Below, in pieces: positions 1 to 13,672 of a DNA stretch of 64,000 bases. The stretch is from Dicaeum eximium. Lineage: Eukaryota > Chordata > Aves > Passeriformes > Dicaeidae. Position numbers and translations under genes: made by a program. The notes beneath the pieces were generated by a model. The model worked only from the letters and a program-made list of their open reading frames with translations, was not told where the DNA came from and did no database searches. Within the stretch, counting starts at the first letter, position 1. Every line of letters starts with the position of its first letter. The DNA is taken from positions 1,561,355 through 1,625,354 of the forward strand of contig VWZP01005794.1 in assembly GCA_013396995.1 (NCBI GenBank), written 5' to 3'.

Positions 1-1323
1 GTAGGAATTTTGTGGTAAAAAAACGTCCTTTGTAGTATTTTTGAAGGCAATTATAGATCAGTGCTATGAACACCTTGTATGTGTTAAAACCCTTACTAAA
101 AAAACCTATTATCTTTTCTATTTATAGAATTACCACCACCAGAGGCTTTCAGAGAAGTGAGAGAAATAATAACAGGATACAAGATACTCTTGTGCAATTA
201 ATTAATGAAACATTTCCTACATGGAAAAGCTTAAAGAAAAAGAATAACTCTGAGATATATGAAGGACCATTTTTCAAAGGCAGTATTGTAATAACCTAAT
301 TAGGATGACATTGCTTATCATTTATATTTCCTGCAAATGTGGCTGGAGAATGTCCAAACTAGCGAAGGATGTTCTGTCTGTGGCTCTCCTACATCTACAA
401 GGATATCTAAGGCTACTAAGGCTACCCATAATTATGATGGATCAGTTTTACCAGGTGTTCACTGATAAAGGGCACTATTCTAAACAGCAGCAAAGTATTT
501 CTTACAGATTAATATAGTAAAATACTATGAAAATAGTACATCTCACTACAAAAATTCCTCTGATGAATGTAAATGGAGAATATGGAAAATAAACTGATTT
601 CCTCAAATAAGAATAGCAAATTTAGTAACAAGTTTTTAAAATTATTTTTCTTATTGAGCATTGGCATTGAATTTACAGTATAGGACATGAAGTTTCACAG
701 CAAGAAAACTTATTCCTCTTTAGTTCTGATAACAATAGAAGACTGTGTTTTGTACATGAACTTACAGATTCCATATTATCTATAATTACCTTTTCAACAT
801 AGTTATTACTTCTTTGTAAAGATATTTTTTGTATGGCAATAGTTTTAATGTAAAACTAGAAAGTTTCTAAATTGGCAACTATAATCTGGAATTTGGAATA
901 CAGTTTCAGAATGCTTTTAATCCAATTCATAGTTGTAGAAGTGAGGCTTTGTCTATTTTTGTAGAACATAAAATACTGTTTAAAAAGTCATACAGAGAAC
1001 AAAAGACCATTATTTAATTTAGAAGTCAAATTATTTATTTCATCTGATATATCTTCATGCCACAGATCTCATTTGCTTTGAAATCAGTTTCTGAGACAGG
1101 CTGAGTTAATAACAAGTTGCTCTGGCAAAGACACATTTTAAAATTGCCAACCATTTTCATTTCAAGTATAGCAAATAATTATGTAAGGATTCATAATACA
1201 TTCATTGGATAAAATCTACGTCATATTGGAAGTAAAATATTTATAATAATATAATAAATATAAATATTTATCTTTAAATCTGATGATTACAAATAATTGC
1301 TCTTCCAATGTAAGTTTACTTAC
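1..1323 (-). other. Partial intron downstream of the CUB12 first exon
   Basis: This is the 5' part of the next intron in the transcribed direction. It is AT-rich. No exon encoding the next CUB12 segment was recognised, and small plus-strand reading frames at 66-517 show no codon structure or homology. Confidence 0.8.
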
Positions 1324-1440
1324 CATATCCAATGGGCAATAAAATTTTCCATGTACAATCTAAGTTACTAGGGTAGTTTCCAGGAAAACCTGGGCTCAGG
1401 ATCACACCAGCCATGTTTGTCAGTGTTCCACCACATTTAG
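1324..1440 (-). CDS. CSMD1: CSMD1 exon: CUB domain 12, first part
   Basis: A 117-bp exon, phase 1 at both ends, the last one in the window. It encodes KCGGTLTNMAGVILSPGFPG, then NYPSNLDCTWKILLPIGY. The first CUB cysteine pair is KCGG and DCTW, with the SPGFP turn. The acceptor is TTAATAG and the donor ATATG/GTAAGT, a strong consensus donor. The frame has no near-cognate start. The rest of CUB12 must lie beyond the left edge of the window. Length and phase match the first exon of CUB10. Confidence 0.95.
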
Positions 1441-3500
1441 CTATTAAAAACAAAAAGAAAATCACTATATTTTTTATTAATATTATTTCTTATTATTTGA
1501 CATATGCTTAATTCAAAATGGATTTTTCATTTTGTTCCCATGACCCAAAAGCAGTGAAATTTATCATAGTCAAAACACTCCTCATGAAGGAGGGAAAAAA
1601 AGAAGGATGTGATTTAGAGCAAAATCTTTACTTAAAGTGATATGTTCACTGTAATATAACTACAAACGTGTAGTTGCACATATAGACTGGGCAAACCATT
1701 GTCTCAGCTTGGCAATTAGTGTTAAAAATGTCTGGTGCTATGTCGAGATATGCTTCACAATCAGAAAAAACCAAATCTGGAATTAAACTGAATTATGATC
1801 CCAAATCATGATGCAGCAACAAAACCATTACTCAATATAACCAAAAATACACTTGAATTTAAAAAAAAAAAAACAAGCAAACAAACCTCCCCACCACAGA
1901 TTTTGCCTTAATTCAGAAAGAAGATAGACTTGCTGCATAACAGAATAATTATTTGCTTTTTATTGGTATGCTTCTATTCAGCAAATTCATATGTTTGGAA
2001 ATTGAAAACCCATTTGCATCATTTAGGATGATATAAAGCTAAGCCATAAATATGTGAAGCAACCTGCAAAAAAAGTGGCTGAGTTTACATATACACTAGG
2101 ACAGTAATACGAAGTGAGAATAACTTCAAGAAATCAAATTAGAATACTGTAATTTATATTTATTATTTGAGGAATCATTACTTTAAGGCCTATGAGTCTT
2201 CACGTCAGGCATTACATTGATACATGATCTGATAACACAATTGTGATACTGTAATACTGTTTGTTGCAATAATTGTACTGATTTTGGCTTGCATTCTGTA
2301 AAAATCAACATTTTAAATGTTAGAAGCGAGAGAAGAGGGAAGGTTATGTTTTAAGGCTTTGTTTGTTTTCTTAAGGGTATTTTAGCTCCCAGGATAGCAC
2401 AATTTCATAATTCAAGGAGCTCAATGTTTTCAAAAAGGAACTATATTTAGTAAGCAAGGTGAAACATAAGGTTACCATAAAAAGAAAAGAAACAACAAAA
2501 GTGCCCAAAGCCCAAAACACCCCTCCTTGAATACATTTTCAATTTCTAAAACTGATTGGAAGGAAATGCACTGATTTCATTTCAATCAAAATTTACTCCT
2601 TCTGTAGAAGTTGACAATGCAAAATAATGTATGGGTTCAACTTGACAAGGAATCTTTAAAACTATTTCACATTATTGTTGTTCAGTATCATCATAATATC
2701 CTGAATTCCTCTTAGATATGAAACTAAAAGGTACAGTTTTTGCTGATTGAATATTAAAATTAAAAGCATTCTTTGAAGAATGTATTTCAAAGCCAAAGTG
2801 ACAGTACAATATGATGGACCTGTGCTCATTCCTCACTTCCTGCTTTTTCTTGAAATAAACATACCAAAATACAGCAGAATCTTGACTCTTAAATTTTGAC
2901 TAATCAAGAAAAGATACTGCAGAAGATTATTTTCTACACACAGAAAACTCAGATATGTTTGGCTAAGGTCTAAATGTACTAAAAGAAAAATGCTGTTTAG
3001 CTTTACTTTTCAGCTCAGCATCATTTAAGAGCTTTCTCAGATTAAAAGAGCCAGCCTTTTCTGGGTCCCTTAACTTCCTTTCATTCCACCACCCCGGAAG
3101 ACTTGGCTTCAGAGCTGCTCTCCACTGCCTGCTTTTTTAGGAAATCTCCTAGGTGCCCTGCATGACCTGTCTGGTTCCTAAGTTTTCCAAGCTGAGCACG
3201 CTGCTTAACTTTATGAAGAAGATTCAGCCTGATTCAAAGCAGAATATTGAGGACAAGCTAAACAATGGTTAACATATGGGTTTTCTCCTTTGCCCATTCC
3301 CACAGTATTTTTTATAAATAGCACTTAACCATTTATAGACAAAATATGATCTTTTTTTTTCTTTCCATATTTCATAGATACAAATGGAAATTCTAAAAAA
3401 GTTTTGAACGAAGCAGAATCAAGTTAAGGAACAATTGGCATGACAAAGTCAGGAGTTTCTTGTGACTTATGGTCAGAAAACTGAAAAGAAGTTTCCATAC
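1441..3500 (-). other. Intron, 2.1 kb, between sushi 11 and CUB12 exons
   Basis: A GT-AG phase 1 intron. It is AT-rich with a run of about 13 A near 1861. A slightly GC-richer patch at 3060-3200 shows no recognised homology. Confidence 0.8.
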
Positions 3501-3570
3501 CAATGCAGAGAGGAGACGGATAGTTCCAGCGTCGAACTGTTCCTGGCATACAAGAAATATGAGAGCGGCC
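3501..3570 (-). CDS. CSMD1: CSMD1 exon: sushi domain 11, second part (70-bp small exon)
   Basis: The smallest exon in the window, 70 bp, phase 0 to phase 1. It encodes GRSHISCMPGTVRRWNYPSP followed by LCI. This supplies the third and fourth sushi cysteines and the conserved tryptophan. The acceptor is AAACAG and the donor ATTG/GTATGG. It was found by searching the minus strand for the missing half of the sushi module. The predicted peptide equals the remembered mammalian CSMD1 segment almost residue for residue. Confidence 0.95.
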
Positions 3571-6500
3571 CTGTTTGGAAAGGGCAAAACATCAGATTAC
3601 AGATACTCATTTATGGCACACTCCTGAAAGACAGAGCTACAGAGGACCTCCTGGATAATCTAGTCAGTGTATGTTCTTATATCAGCCAACTACATAATAA
3701 TTACTTGAATGAAACACTATTTTCAAATAGTTTGGGGTTTATGTTCTTATTTTTCTATTGGAAAAATGTTCTAAAACACCTTTTCTCTATTAACGTGAAC
3801 ATTTCTTAAATGTAGAAGCAGCTAACTATGTGGACTCATATGGTCTGATTATGGTCACTGCCTGTTCCAATTGCAGTGTATTCCACCTACAGTGCAAGCA
3901 CAGCGGTTGAGTTTTACGCTGCAATCTGGAGCGAATCAGCCATTGCTCTGCGTGAGTAGTACAGACACAGAGAGGAATTTGTTCCACATCTACTTGCTAT
4001 AGATGTTCAGTGTGGACCATGCCAAGACTGTCATCAACAAACAGCAGCGGGCCTTGACCTCTCACGTGGCCTCACCACATGACCCAGTGCATACATGCAA
4101 CATCTTGGCAGACAGCTGTAGGAGTACAAATGCCTCTTTATATAGCTGTCATGTTTAATTTACTCTCTCTGTCTTTAAGAAAAATCACAAGAACCAAGCA
4201 GACTCATGTGGTGGCAGGAAGCAAATCAAGACATGGCTGTAACTTGCACAGTCTAATCCCACATACCTCAGGGTGACTGCCTAGGACCAAAATGCTCCCA
4301 TCTTTGTTTTCCCTAGGAACAGTTCAAACTGGAAATTTAACAATAGCACAAAAAAGTCTTCTTTTTTGTCAGTTCTGTCCTTTGAGATAATCAGGTTATT
4401 CATTGTGCTGCTGAAATATGAAAGCTGAATAAACTGGCAGGAATGAGAGCAACTGATACAAAGATTGATATACAGGACTGAGAACAAAGTCTAGTTTCTG
4501 TTTTAATCATTTGGATATACAAACTCATACTAGTCACTTAACATCCCTATTTTATTTGTATCAAGTGTATTATGAGTCTAAAATTTGGTAAGGCAGCACA
4601 TCTTGTCAATATAATATGAAGATTTATTTAAATATTATTTGTCCATAGCAATCATAATCTCATAAAAATAAGAAAAATAATTAATAGGTAAACTGCAGTA
4701 AAAGAAAACCCATTTGATGACATTTCTTTCACATCATTTGGAATGTTTACACACTACCTTGAATAAAGTTCATATAGAATTGCATGGAATAAAACTCCTT
4801 TAATTAGTCAATTAGTTAAGTATATTTAGGCAATCATGTTCTGAAAGCCATACTGAAATACATCCAGAAAATTACTTGGAAGGAAAAAAAGTATCAGCTT
4901 TCAGTAAAATAATGAAAAATAAATTAGTCTTTTTCTTCTAAAAACACTCCAAAATGATAATTCAATAAAAATCTTTTCCTTAAAAGCAACCTTTTTAAAG
5001 GAAAAATGTGCATGCACTTACTGTGCCATCTTAGTCACTTGCAGAATGGATGAGGTTTTGAATAATTTAATTAATGCAATATTCCCTGTTTTACTTCCTT
5101 TTTCTAGTCTTCCATGATTGCATTGTTTTATTTTATTCTCTTTTTCTAGTTTTCTGTGATTGCATGTCTCTGATGTGAGTCAAGGGGGAAGCCGTAATTT
5201 AACTACCACAGTCAGGAAAAACGTAAAATAGCCTATAAAAGATCTTTTGAAAAATAAAATTAAATGATTCCTCTAGCTTCAAGCCTCGTTCCAACAAGAA
5301 CACACTCTGATTTCAGTCTTTTAAAGTTCCCTCTTGTGGGGAGACACTTAATCCTACAGCTAGCAATTACCTTTCTTATGCATCTCCAGATAGTAGTTTG
5401 AGCTCTATGACTTTTCTGGTAAGTCTCAATTATAAACTAATCCACAGCTGATTGTTATTGCTAGCTGTGAATATGCTCTCTAAAGAATGAGGATAAATTC
5501 ACAGCTAAAGTGAAAAAAATAAAAAGATTCTGAAAAGTTATGCTGGTCTATATTTATTGAATAGAAAACATACTGTGCATCATAGAACAATATTTTCATT
5601 ATTATTTCTTTTTAATTTGGGCCCATTTTTACTTGTCCTGTCTAAGTAGCATGCTACATATATAGATATGTATGCACTTTCTTACAGTAGGGTGCATATA
5701 GCATAGCAATTCTCATCAATATTTTGGAAAGATTCAAACCCTTTTCTATTGAATTTGGATATTGAAGGCCTTTGTTTTACATTTTGAACAAGATCATAAA
5801 ACTAGTTTTTATATATGTCAGCTTCCACAGCTAGTACTAAATTTTTAGATGTATCGAAAAAGAGGTTTACAGTTGGAGTATATACAGTTAAGGAGTAATA
5901 TGCTATGAAATTTTAAGAAAGTATTTAATAGTAGAATCCCTCTAAGTATATAGAAAAAGGTACAGTTAGTTGTATGAAAGGGCTACAGATAAGACCTGCA
6001 TATAGACAAAAGACATTATATGGTTCTGTGATAGTGATATACACGGTGTATTGAAATCTAGCTTTAGTACAGACGGGAGTTTTTTTGTGTGCAGATCTCT
6101 CCTTCACAAAAGCATCATTATATTATACTAATACTGTATTTATGAACTCGCATTCTGCTTGTTTTGTAAGTAAGAGTAGATCCAAGACATCAAACCAGGG
6201 CTAACAGCATGTATCTTCAAAAGGTTTCCTGTACTTATTCTGAAACCACTTCTGAAATATTCATATTCTATTGTTATCACTCCACGTTAATATTTCACCA
6301 GTACTATTTTAAGTATGGACAGAATATTTGATGATGCTATATCTTGAGCATGTATCCATTTCTAATCCATGGAATTAAAACAGAATAGCAATGCCCTTTT
6401 TTCAATATGCAAGATTAAGACATTTCCTAGTTGAAAAAGATAGGGATAAAGAGTCTGCAATATGATGGGCAATACGAGTAGAGGTCACCCCACTAAATCT

Positions 6501-9059
6501 AAACAGTTTAAAGTTTGATACCTGTGTTAACCTTTTGATATCACTAATGAAGGATGATACTTTAAGAGGAAAGTTCCTGTTCTAACACAAAATCATAGTA
6601 TGAATCAGTCTTTGGAGTAGTATGGCTGTTTAGCATCACAATGAAAGTCGAAACAGCTGATTGAGATTAGATGGCTATTCTTAATATTAAATTAATTGTA
6701 TTATATGTTATTCCATCTACATATGAAACCATTAGTATAGGCTTAGTTTTTTTTTTTTTCCTATCAAGTCACTGCTATAAGCTTAGCCATAAATCAGATG
6801 TTTGGCTAAGTGTATTTTAGTCATAATAGCTCAGAAGCAGTGACCTGGATCACAGCAATGAGGCACTAAACAAACACCTCTTGGCAATTATATGAACAAC
6901 AATTATATAACAGCTCTACAAGCAGATCTTGATCCTTTCACCATAAAGTGGAACTGAATAAAAAAATATAAAGAATTGCATATAACTTTTCTACAAATAT
7001 TCAAAATAGGAACCTTTCTCAAAAAAAAAAAAAACACAGACAAAAAAGAGATTACTTTTTTTAATCCAACAACTCTTAAAATACAATTATATTTATTGTT
7101 GTGTAACCAACTTTATTACAGGATGAATTCTAGATAAATTCTGCATTGAAATAGGCTGTCCTGAATCTACAGATGAATAATGGTAAATTTATCTCAATGC
7201 ATACAAAAAAGCCCTAAAAGAATATTTAAGCTACACCTATACTAGTGAAGGGTGTGGGATTGAGTGCAAACGCACAGTGCATTGTATATCTACCTCCTTA
7301 ACTTTTTCTTCTGAATTCATCTCCAAAAGAAGTGCCACGATGCACACTGCCTGTGAGGAATAGTCTCTGGCTTGTAACAATTGCTACTGTTATATTTCAG
7401 CTAGGCCAAAAGCATGCCAGCATCCCATTTCAACAAATAAATAGTGCTGAAGATGAAATTGCAGTTCCCACATCTTTTCCCTAGCTATAGCAACATAGGT
7501 ATAGACACATAATATGACCTTTCATCATTTACTTAGTTTAATGCTACTTTGAAGTAGAAATCTGTTAATGGCTCAATAGCAGTCTTTAAATGAAAGTCTG
7601 AATCTATTTTGGTGTCAACTTTAGGACACATAATCCTTCCGAAGGGATCATGTCATAAAAATGTTGTCAAATCTATCATTTTCTTACTGACATGCTAACT
7701 ACAAAGGATACTGCAAGGGAAAGATGAAATACAAAATATAAAACTAAAAACTCAGAAAGTCAATGAGTTTATATATATACATCTATTTTTTTATGTACCA
7801 TTAGGTATTTTCAAAATAATATAAATTTTGAAAGAAAAACATTTAAATAGTTCATATATGAACAATCAGCTGGCTTTTAAGTAACCCACAGACTGGTAAA
7901 TAAGCAATGAGTGCTCAGGGTGGATTGAGAATCGGCTTTGTTGTGCTCAAGTTGAATCTTTTCTAATTAGCAAGATACTAGTATAACAAAATATTTTTTT
8001 GCTATGGATATGGAATGCTCCCAATGCAGGTTGTTTAATGCAATATAATGTTTAATGTCATGTAATATAAGCAAAGAGAATGAATTAGTTTAGATACTTG
8101 ACCAATACCTGCCATACATGACTGAAAAGGTAAGCATATTCCTGGCTACCTAGAGAGATGTTTCATGTGCATGTGTTCCCACAATCAGCATAGAGGTAAG
8201 ATGCTTAGTCTGAATCCTGCAAGAACTTTAGGAGAATGATAAGAAATATGGAGACCAAAGAAATATCCTGTTTATGCTGTGGGAACACTGAATTGGCAGT
8301 CCTCAGATGAGGAACTTTATCCTTGTAAGGAACAGAAGTTGTGATGCTTTGCTTTCTCTGATAGAGGTTTTACACTGACTTGGTTGGGACCCATTACCAA
8401 GCAAGATTCTGAAATCAGGTATTCTTAATGTATTTTACCAGTGGTGGATTACATTTAAACAAATTATATAAACTAGTGAGGAAAGAACAAAAGCTTTTAG
8501 TTTTAGATTTACAGAGTGATGAAAAATTTACAAAGAGCACCTAAATCATACATCTACCATGGGAAACTAAACCAGTGTGAGAACAGAGAACATCCCCAAA
8601 CAGTGAACTAATTTCTAATACTTTTCTATCAAAGATTTTTTAGAGTAGATTTAGCATTAATAAAATTTGCTTTAGAAATTAAATTCCACAATTCCTGAGC
8701 AGAATATGAAATCCCATACTGTATTTCTACATTAAAATTCCACCTAGATAAATTAATCCCACAAAAGGAATAAACACAGAACTCTATAGTATAGTATTAT
8801 AAAAATTGTCTAGAGAAAACATGTTATCCATGTTATTTCAATGTCCATTTTGATGGCCTTTACTGCTCAATGCCACAAGGGACAGAAATGCCACACATTT
8901 GTAGCTTTATAATTTGGGAACACTCACATAGGCTCTAGGTAAATCATCTCTGTGTACACACTACAGGCTCTTCATTAGAATATGTTCTGGACAGGTCTCT
9001 TGACATTTTATTGCAATCATTCCACAGTGTATTACTCAAAGAAAAAAAGAAAGAAATAC
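3571..9059 (-). other. Intron, 5.5 kb, inside sushi 11
   Basis: A GT-AG phase 0 intron. It is AT-rich with an A run near 7021. A less AT-rich stretch at about 3838-4140 stands out but matches no family I know. No transposon, RNA gene or exon was recognised. Confidence 0.78.
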
Positions 9060-9178
9060 CTGTAATGTATATCCTGGCTCACACTGAAATGACAAAACAT
9101 CATTCACCATATATCTATCTCCTGATTTGATCCCATTGCTAGGAATTACTGGTTCTGGACAGGCAGCAAGGCCTACAG
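9060..9178 (-). CDS. CSMD1: CSMD1 exon: sushi domain 11, first part
   Basis: A 119-bp exon, phase 1 to phase 0. It encodes VGLAACPEPVIPSNGIKSGD, then RYMVNDVLSFQCEPGYTLQ. These are the first two sushi cysteines (ACPEP and QCEPGY). The exon stops at CAG/GTATTT straight after the GYTLQ strand. This is the only sushi domain in the window that is divided between two exons. The acceptor is TTTCCCAG. Reading through the donor gives a short spurious extension before a stop. Confidence 0.95.
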
Positions 9179-11174
9179 CTGGGAAAAGTAAAGACAAAGA
9201 TTGAAAAACATATATAAGTGGACAGCAGGTCTTCATTGATATTCTCTGCCTTAATGAATTCTTTCCACAGAATTATGGGTATTTAAGAAAACATTAATTA
9301 AAAATTCATTTCAACAATAAACTGAAATTTTGTTTAAAACACAAGTTTTCAGAACTGTTCACAGAATATGAGCGGTATGGCTGAAGCACAAAGATTATAC
9401 ACTGTGACTGTACCAGTTCCTAGGTCACATTGCTCTGACACACTACACAGTTTTATAGTTTCCAAAGCAGTATTGTGATTTTAGTTTGTTTAAAAGGCTG
9501 GGTTTTATTTGTTTGCTTGTTTTGCTTTATTGGGGTTTTTAATCCTTTCTTATTCTTGTGAAGGAAGAGGAGAGACAAAGAGGGAATACACTTCAGGCAT
9601 ATTCTCTCTTTTCAACAATCAATGAGCAGAATTTATTGGTGGTTCCTTATTTTCAGGCAGACTCCACAGACTGTAAAGATGTTTAGACATTGAAACTTAG
9701 TACTTTTAGCCCAAAACTAAATCTTTGCATAGGTGTCACTGGATAGTCTGTTCTTAATTATTTTTAAGCCAGGTGTGAGAAAACAAAACGTTAGTTTAAC
9801 AAAGATTCTCCATGATTAGTAATTTCTCAAATTTGTTCACCTAAATTTGGCAATCTAAAGTACTAACTTCTGTTTTTGTAAAATGTATATCACTTTTTTT
9901 TTCTTGTGTGCCTATCTAAGAAGTTTGTTAGTCATCACTACTGAAAATTAAATATCAACTTTTCCAACTAAGCGAAAATAATCCAAATGAGCAAGACAGT
10001 TGAGAAACTGGAGATTAGATTAAGTAATTCTATGCTTTTAAGATCTTCATTGCAAAATGAAAATTCTCAAGGACCAGAAGAATTAATTTGTAAGTTTATG
10101 GTCTGACAACAGAATCTCATTCCCCTTATGATGTTAATAACCTTTTGTGAAGTCAAAATTCAGTCTTAAATGCAATTTTAATTGTTAACTTATTTATTTA
10201 TTAGAGAAAATTACTCCTGAAACGTCACTATGTAGTTTTTTTATGTTTTATGAAAATATGATCTGTAGAAGTCAAAACAGAATAGAAATTATTTTCAAAA
10301 TATGTGAGAAGAGATGTTGAGATTTATTAGCACAAAATTTTGTAAAGAGCAGAGGAACATGATACTTCGCTGAATGTGATCCCGTACATCCTTCAATTCA
10401 GTTGTGTGAAAAATAAATAACTGACTACTACTCTCACTTCTTCCTAGAAGACCCTAGCTTTTCTAGGGAAACACAGTTTTCTTACAGGCAATGTTGATCA
10501 CAAATTTTCATACAGACATGGTTTTAATGCCATAAACCTTTATGTATGCACTTTTCACCACACATATATAAATGCCTTACAAATATTAAATGCACAAATA
10601 AAAAATTTCACACAATTCCAGTCTTTTGCAACTCAATTTTTAGCTGAACTAAATATATTTTTCCTAATAAAGCACCTGGAAGTCTGAAATAGCTTTTATA
10701 CTTTCACAGGAAATTTGGATTGCTGTGCCATTTTTTTTCTTTCCTGGAATTAAGTTCTATGGTCCTGAATGTTCCTTGTTTGTCCTGTGCACTTGAGTTT
10801 TACTACATGTCACTTTTATCAGGAATGAAGATAATTACAAGCCATTCTAATTCTGAGTGAAAATCCTCAAGGTATGAAGTATAGTCTTCATAACAAATGA
10901 TGCAAGAGGTATCAAACAAAAAATTTTCAAATTAGCAAATAAAGAACTATTTAATAGTTGCAAACAATGGGACCTCCCAGATGTAGTTATTTTGTGTACT
11001 GGAATGTATAATTTAGGAAAATGTCTAAATGTACTTTAAAGATTTTCAGAAATTTCTATCACAGAATTTACAATATTTTATATTTTTCCAACATAATCAA
11101 CTTTCAAATGATGTTGTGGTGACTTTACATGGCCACTAGGAATCTCATGTGTGGTCGCTATGTGGAACTGTAAC

Positions 11175-11205
11175 GTTCCAAATAATCATGAAGATTATTT
11201 GGAAC
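11175..11205. repeat. Perfect 13-bp inverted repeat with 5-nt loop
   Basis: The left arm GTTCCAAATAATC pairs completely with the right arm GATTATTTGGAAC across the loop ATGAA. A further related GATTATT occurs 11 bp to the right of the right arm. No transposon was recognised around it. Confidence 0.95.
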
Positions 11206-13581
11206 ATTATTTGAAGATTATTGTCATTAACTTCAATGGTTTGGGTTTCGCTGCAGGTTACCATTCTGTGGTTAGTACCATTCTTTTGGTCAGTCTGTAT
11301 TCCAGAATACCATAAATGTATTTGTGTCTGGAAAATTCCTTCGAGTGTAGGTACTAAATAGCTGTGATATGTATCTGCACAAACTGTTTGTTTCAGCATT
11401 AAGTGAAGTCAAATGCCTCATGTCATTAATTCCAAGTACCATATACAGACTGCTGTTCACCAATTTGAGAATCCAGTGTTCAGATGCAACTGAAGAAAAT
11501 CATCACTTATTTCTGCATTTTCTCACCCTTCTCACTCTTGAATAGAAAATAAAATTCAAAAAGATCTGCTCCAAGATCACTGTTATTAAATAAATAAGCA
11601 CCTAACAAACACACAATGACTAAATTGCTTACAGATATCAATGTACTTGCTGAATTCTGTGAATATAAATTTGAGGTTCACTTTCTGTTATCAAGAAATT
11701 TGTAGGTTGGAACCCAGCATTCCTGTATGTTGAGAGTGACAGGATTGGATCTATATGAATAAAGCTACTTTTACATATTTTTCTGAGTTACAAATACAGC
11801 TGTAATGGTAGCTGCATAGCAACACTAATAATGTGCTTTTTTATGTATATAGCTCATTCCATCACTGATCAAATAGCACAGAGAATTTAAACAGACTATA
11901 ATCAATCAAAAATCTTCAAATTAACTTTCTATGTTACTGATATTGTAGTATACTATGTTTTTATATTTAACAGATTCTAATAGTTAGGTAAAAAGCTTTT
12001 TTTCTGCTAGATACCTATACTTTTCATAACATTTTGTAAATACTACTTCTTTGTAATAAATTAGAGAATATTCTATCAAAATGTCATAAAACACTTTGAC
12101 TTTCTTTGATATTCCTGATATTAAGAAGCAGTATTGCTATCCCAAAAGCAAGGGAAAGGTGAAAGCAGAATCAAATACTATTCTGAATCCTTAAATCACT
12201 GTTATTCTAATCATTCCATAATACTAACCCAGTGTAGTTCGAAAATTGGTGTAGTTAGAACAGGTCCAAAAATCAAAAGAATGTTTGAGAAAAGGCAAAC
12301 AAATTCTGGTATCTGGGGACAAACTTGGAAACTTAAATATAGAGACTTGGAAATACAATATTAAACTAGGTTGTATGTGAACAGTCAGTAATACAAGGAA
12401 AACATGTTAAATGTCAAGTCCAAGCAATCAAAAAAGGAACAAGGATTTCTTAAGTGCATGCTTTTCAGAGCTGAGCTTCTGCTATGCAGTACAAAATAGA
12501 ATACATCAATGTCAAGAGTTATAACCCTCTCCCTGACCTTCTTCCACTTACTGTTTGCTAAACACTTTCTTGACTCTGCTGTGGCATAAGACAAATATGC
12601 TTTACTTACATAATTATATCCATGCCTACAATTACCTCCGATTCTGTCCAAACATCACTGCCATTGCTGGTAGAAAGAAAATCCTTGCTGGCATATCTGA
12701 CAATGTGAATGCCCATTAGTGTCCATTTCAGAAAGCTGAGAACTGGACAACACAAGAATGTCTTGACAGCTGGACCAAAAGTCATCAGGCTTTCTTTTTT
12801 GAATTCCTCCCACCCTATGCATCCAACGGAAATATATTATACTTTATTATATTAAAAACATCAAGCTCGAGTGAATTGTTTTTCCATTTTGATGATGGCG
12901 TATATCAAAATCCAAGCTGTCCCTTTCAAAACTTCATGCTTCAGACACCAGCCTAGAAAATGTCTTTATCTCAATGAGTTACTGCAAGGAGGTCAGATTC
13001 TTGTCAACGTCTAGTAAGTTGCACAGATATACTGACAGGACCAGGACCTGCTAAATTAAAAATGGCATGTTTGTGATTCACACCTGCTTTAACACAGGGA
13101 AAAAGAAAATACTTGCACTGAAGAGCCACGTTAAAAATCAAATAGCATGGAAGATCTTAAACTGGGTCTGTAAAATGCAATATGCTACTTGGAAGAGTAT
13201 ATTTTCTTCTCTGCTAGTCTGATTTTTATCTTTTAATTTATTAGATATCTTCATGATAGGGAAGTACTACAAAAGACAGTTAATTGCTTTCTAGTCCCCT
13301 TACCAGTGAATCCTTTATTTCAGCTGCCAAGAACCTTTAACACTTGAAAAGACATGATAGAGTGGCTTCAGAAAAGGAGATGTTGGTTAAAAGTAAGCTT
13401 ATGTTCTCATATATATTCCATCATCTTGATATAGCAGTAAACTAAAACCTTACAAAATGAGTGATACTGACCTGTGCCATATATCCTAACTGAAGGCAAT
13501 AGAGCTAGATGACTCTATTAAAATATTGATTGCACAAAACAAGATTTTACTGAAAATTTAATTTTAATCCTTAAATTTGGG

Positions 13582-13597
13582 AGACAGATAGATAGAT

Positions 13598-13655
<58 letters not shown>

Positions 13656-13672
13656 TAGATAGACAGATAGAT
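13582..13672. repeat. GATA/GACA tetranucleotide microsatellite
   Basis: About 22 units of GATA with interspersed GACA units and one interruption (GATGATA) near the left end. It is inside the 11-kb intron. Such loci are usually polymorphic in length. Confidence 0.97.

Noticed and set aside
66..517. Two adjacent plus-strand reading frames of 70-77 codons
   Set aside because: They have no domain, no codon bias and no splice logic, and lie in a CSMD1 intron on the opposite strand. Frames of this length are expected by chance.
8100..8125. Minus-strand TCATGTATGGCAGG, which looks like the SCMPG start of the second half of sushi 11
   Set aside because: The sequence after it does not continue the domain. 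The true half with all 23 residues is at 3501-3570.
11145..11399. 84-codon minus-strand reading frame
   Set aside because: It spans the hairpin at 11175-11205, shows no homology, and has no acceptor and donor in a phase compatible with CSMD1.
13582..13672. CRISPR-like or regularly spaced array
   Set aside because: It is a plain tetranucleotide microsatellite without spacers, in a vertebrate genome.
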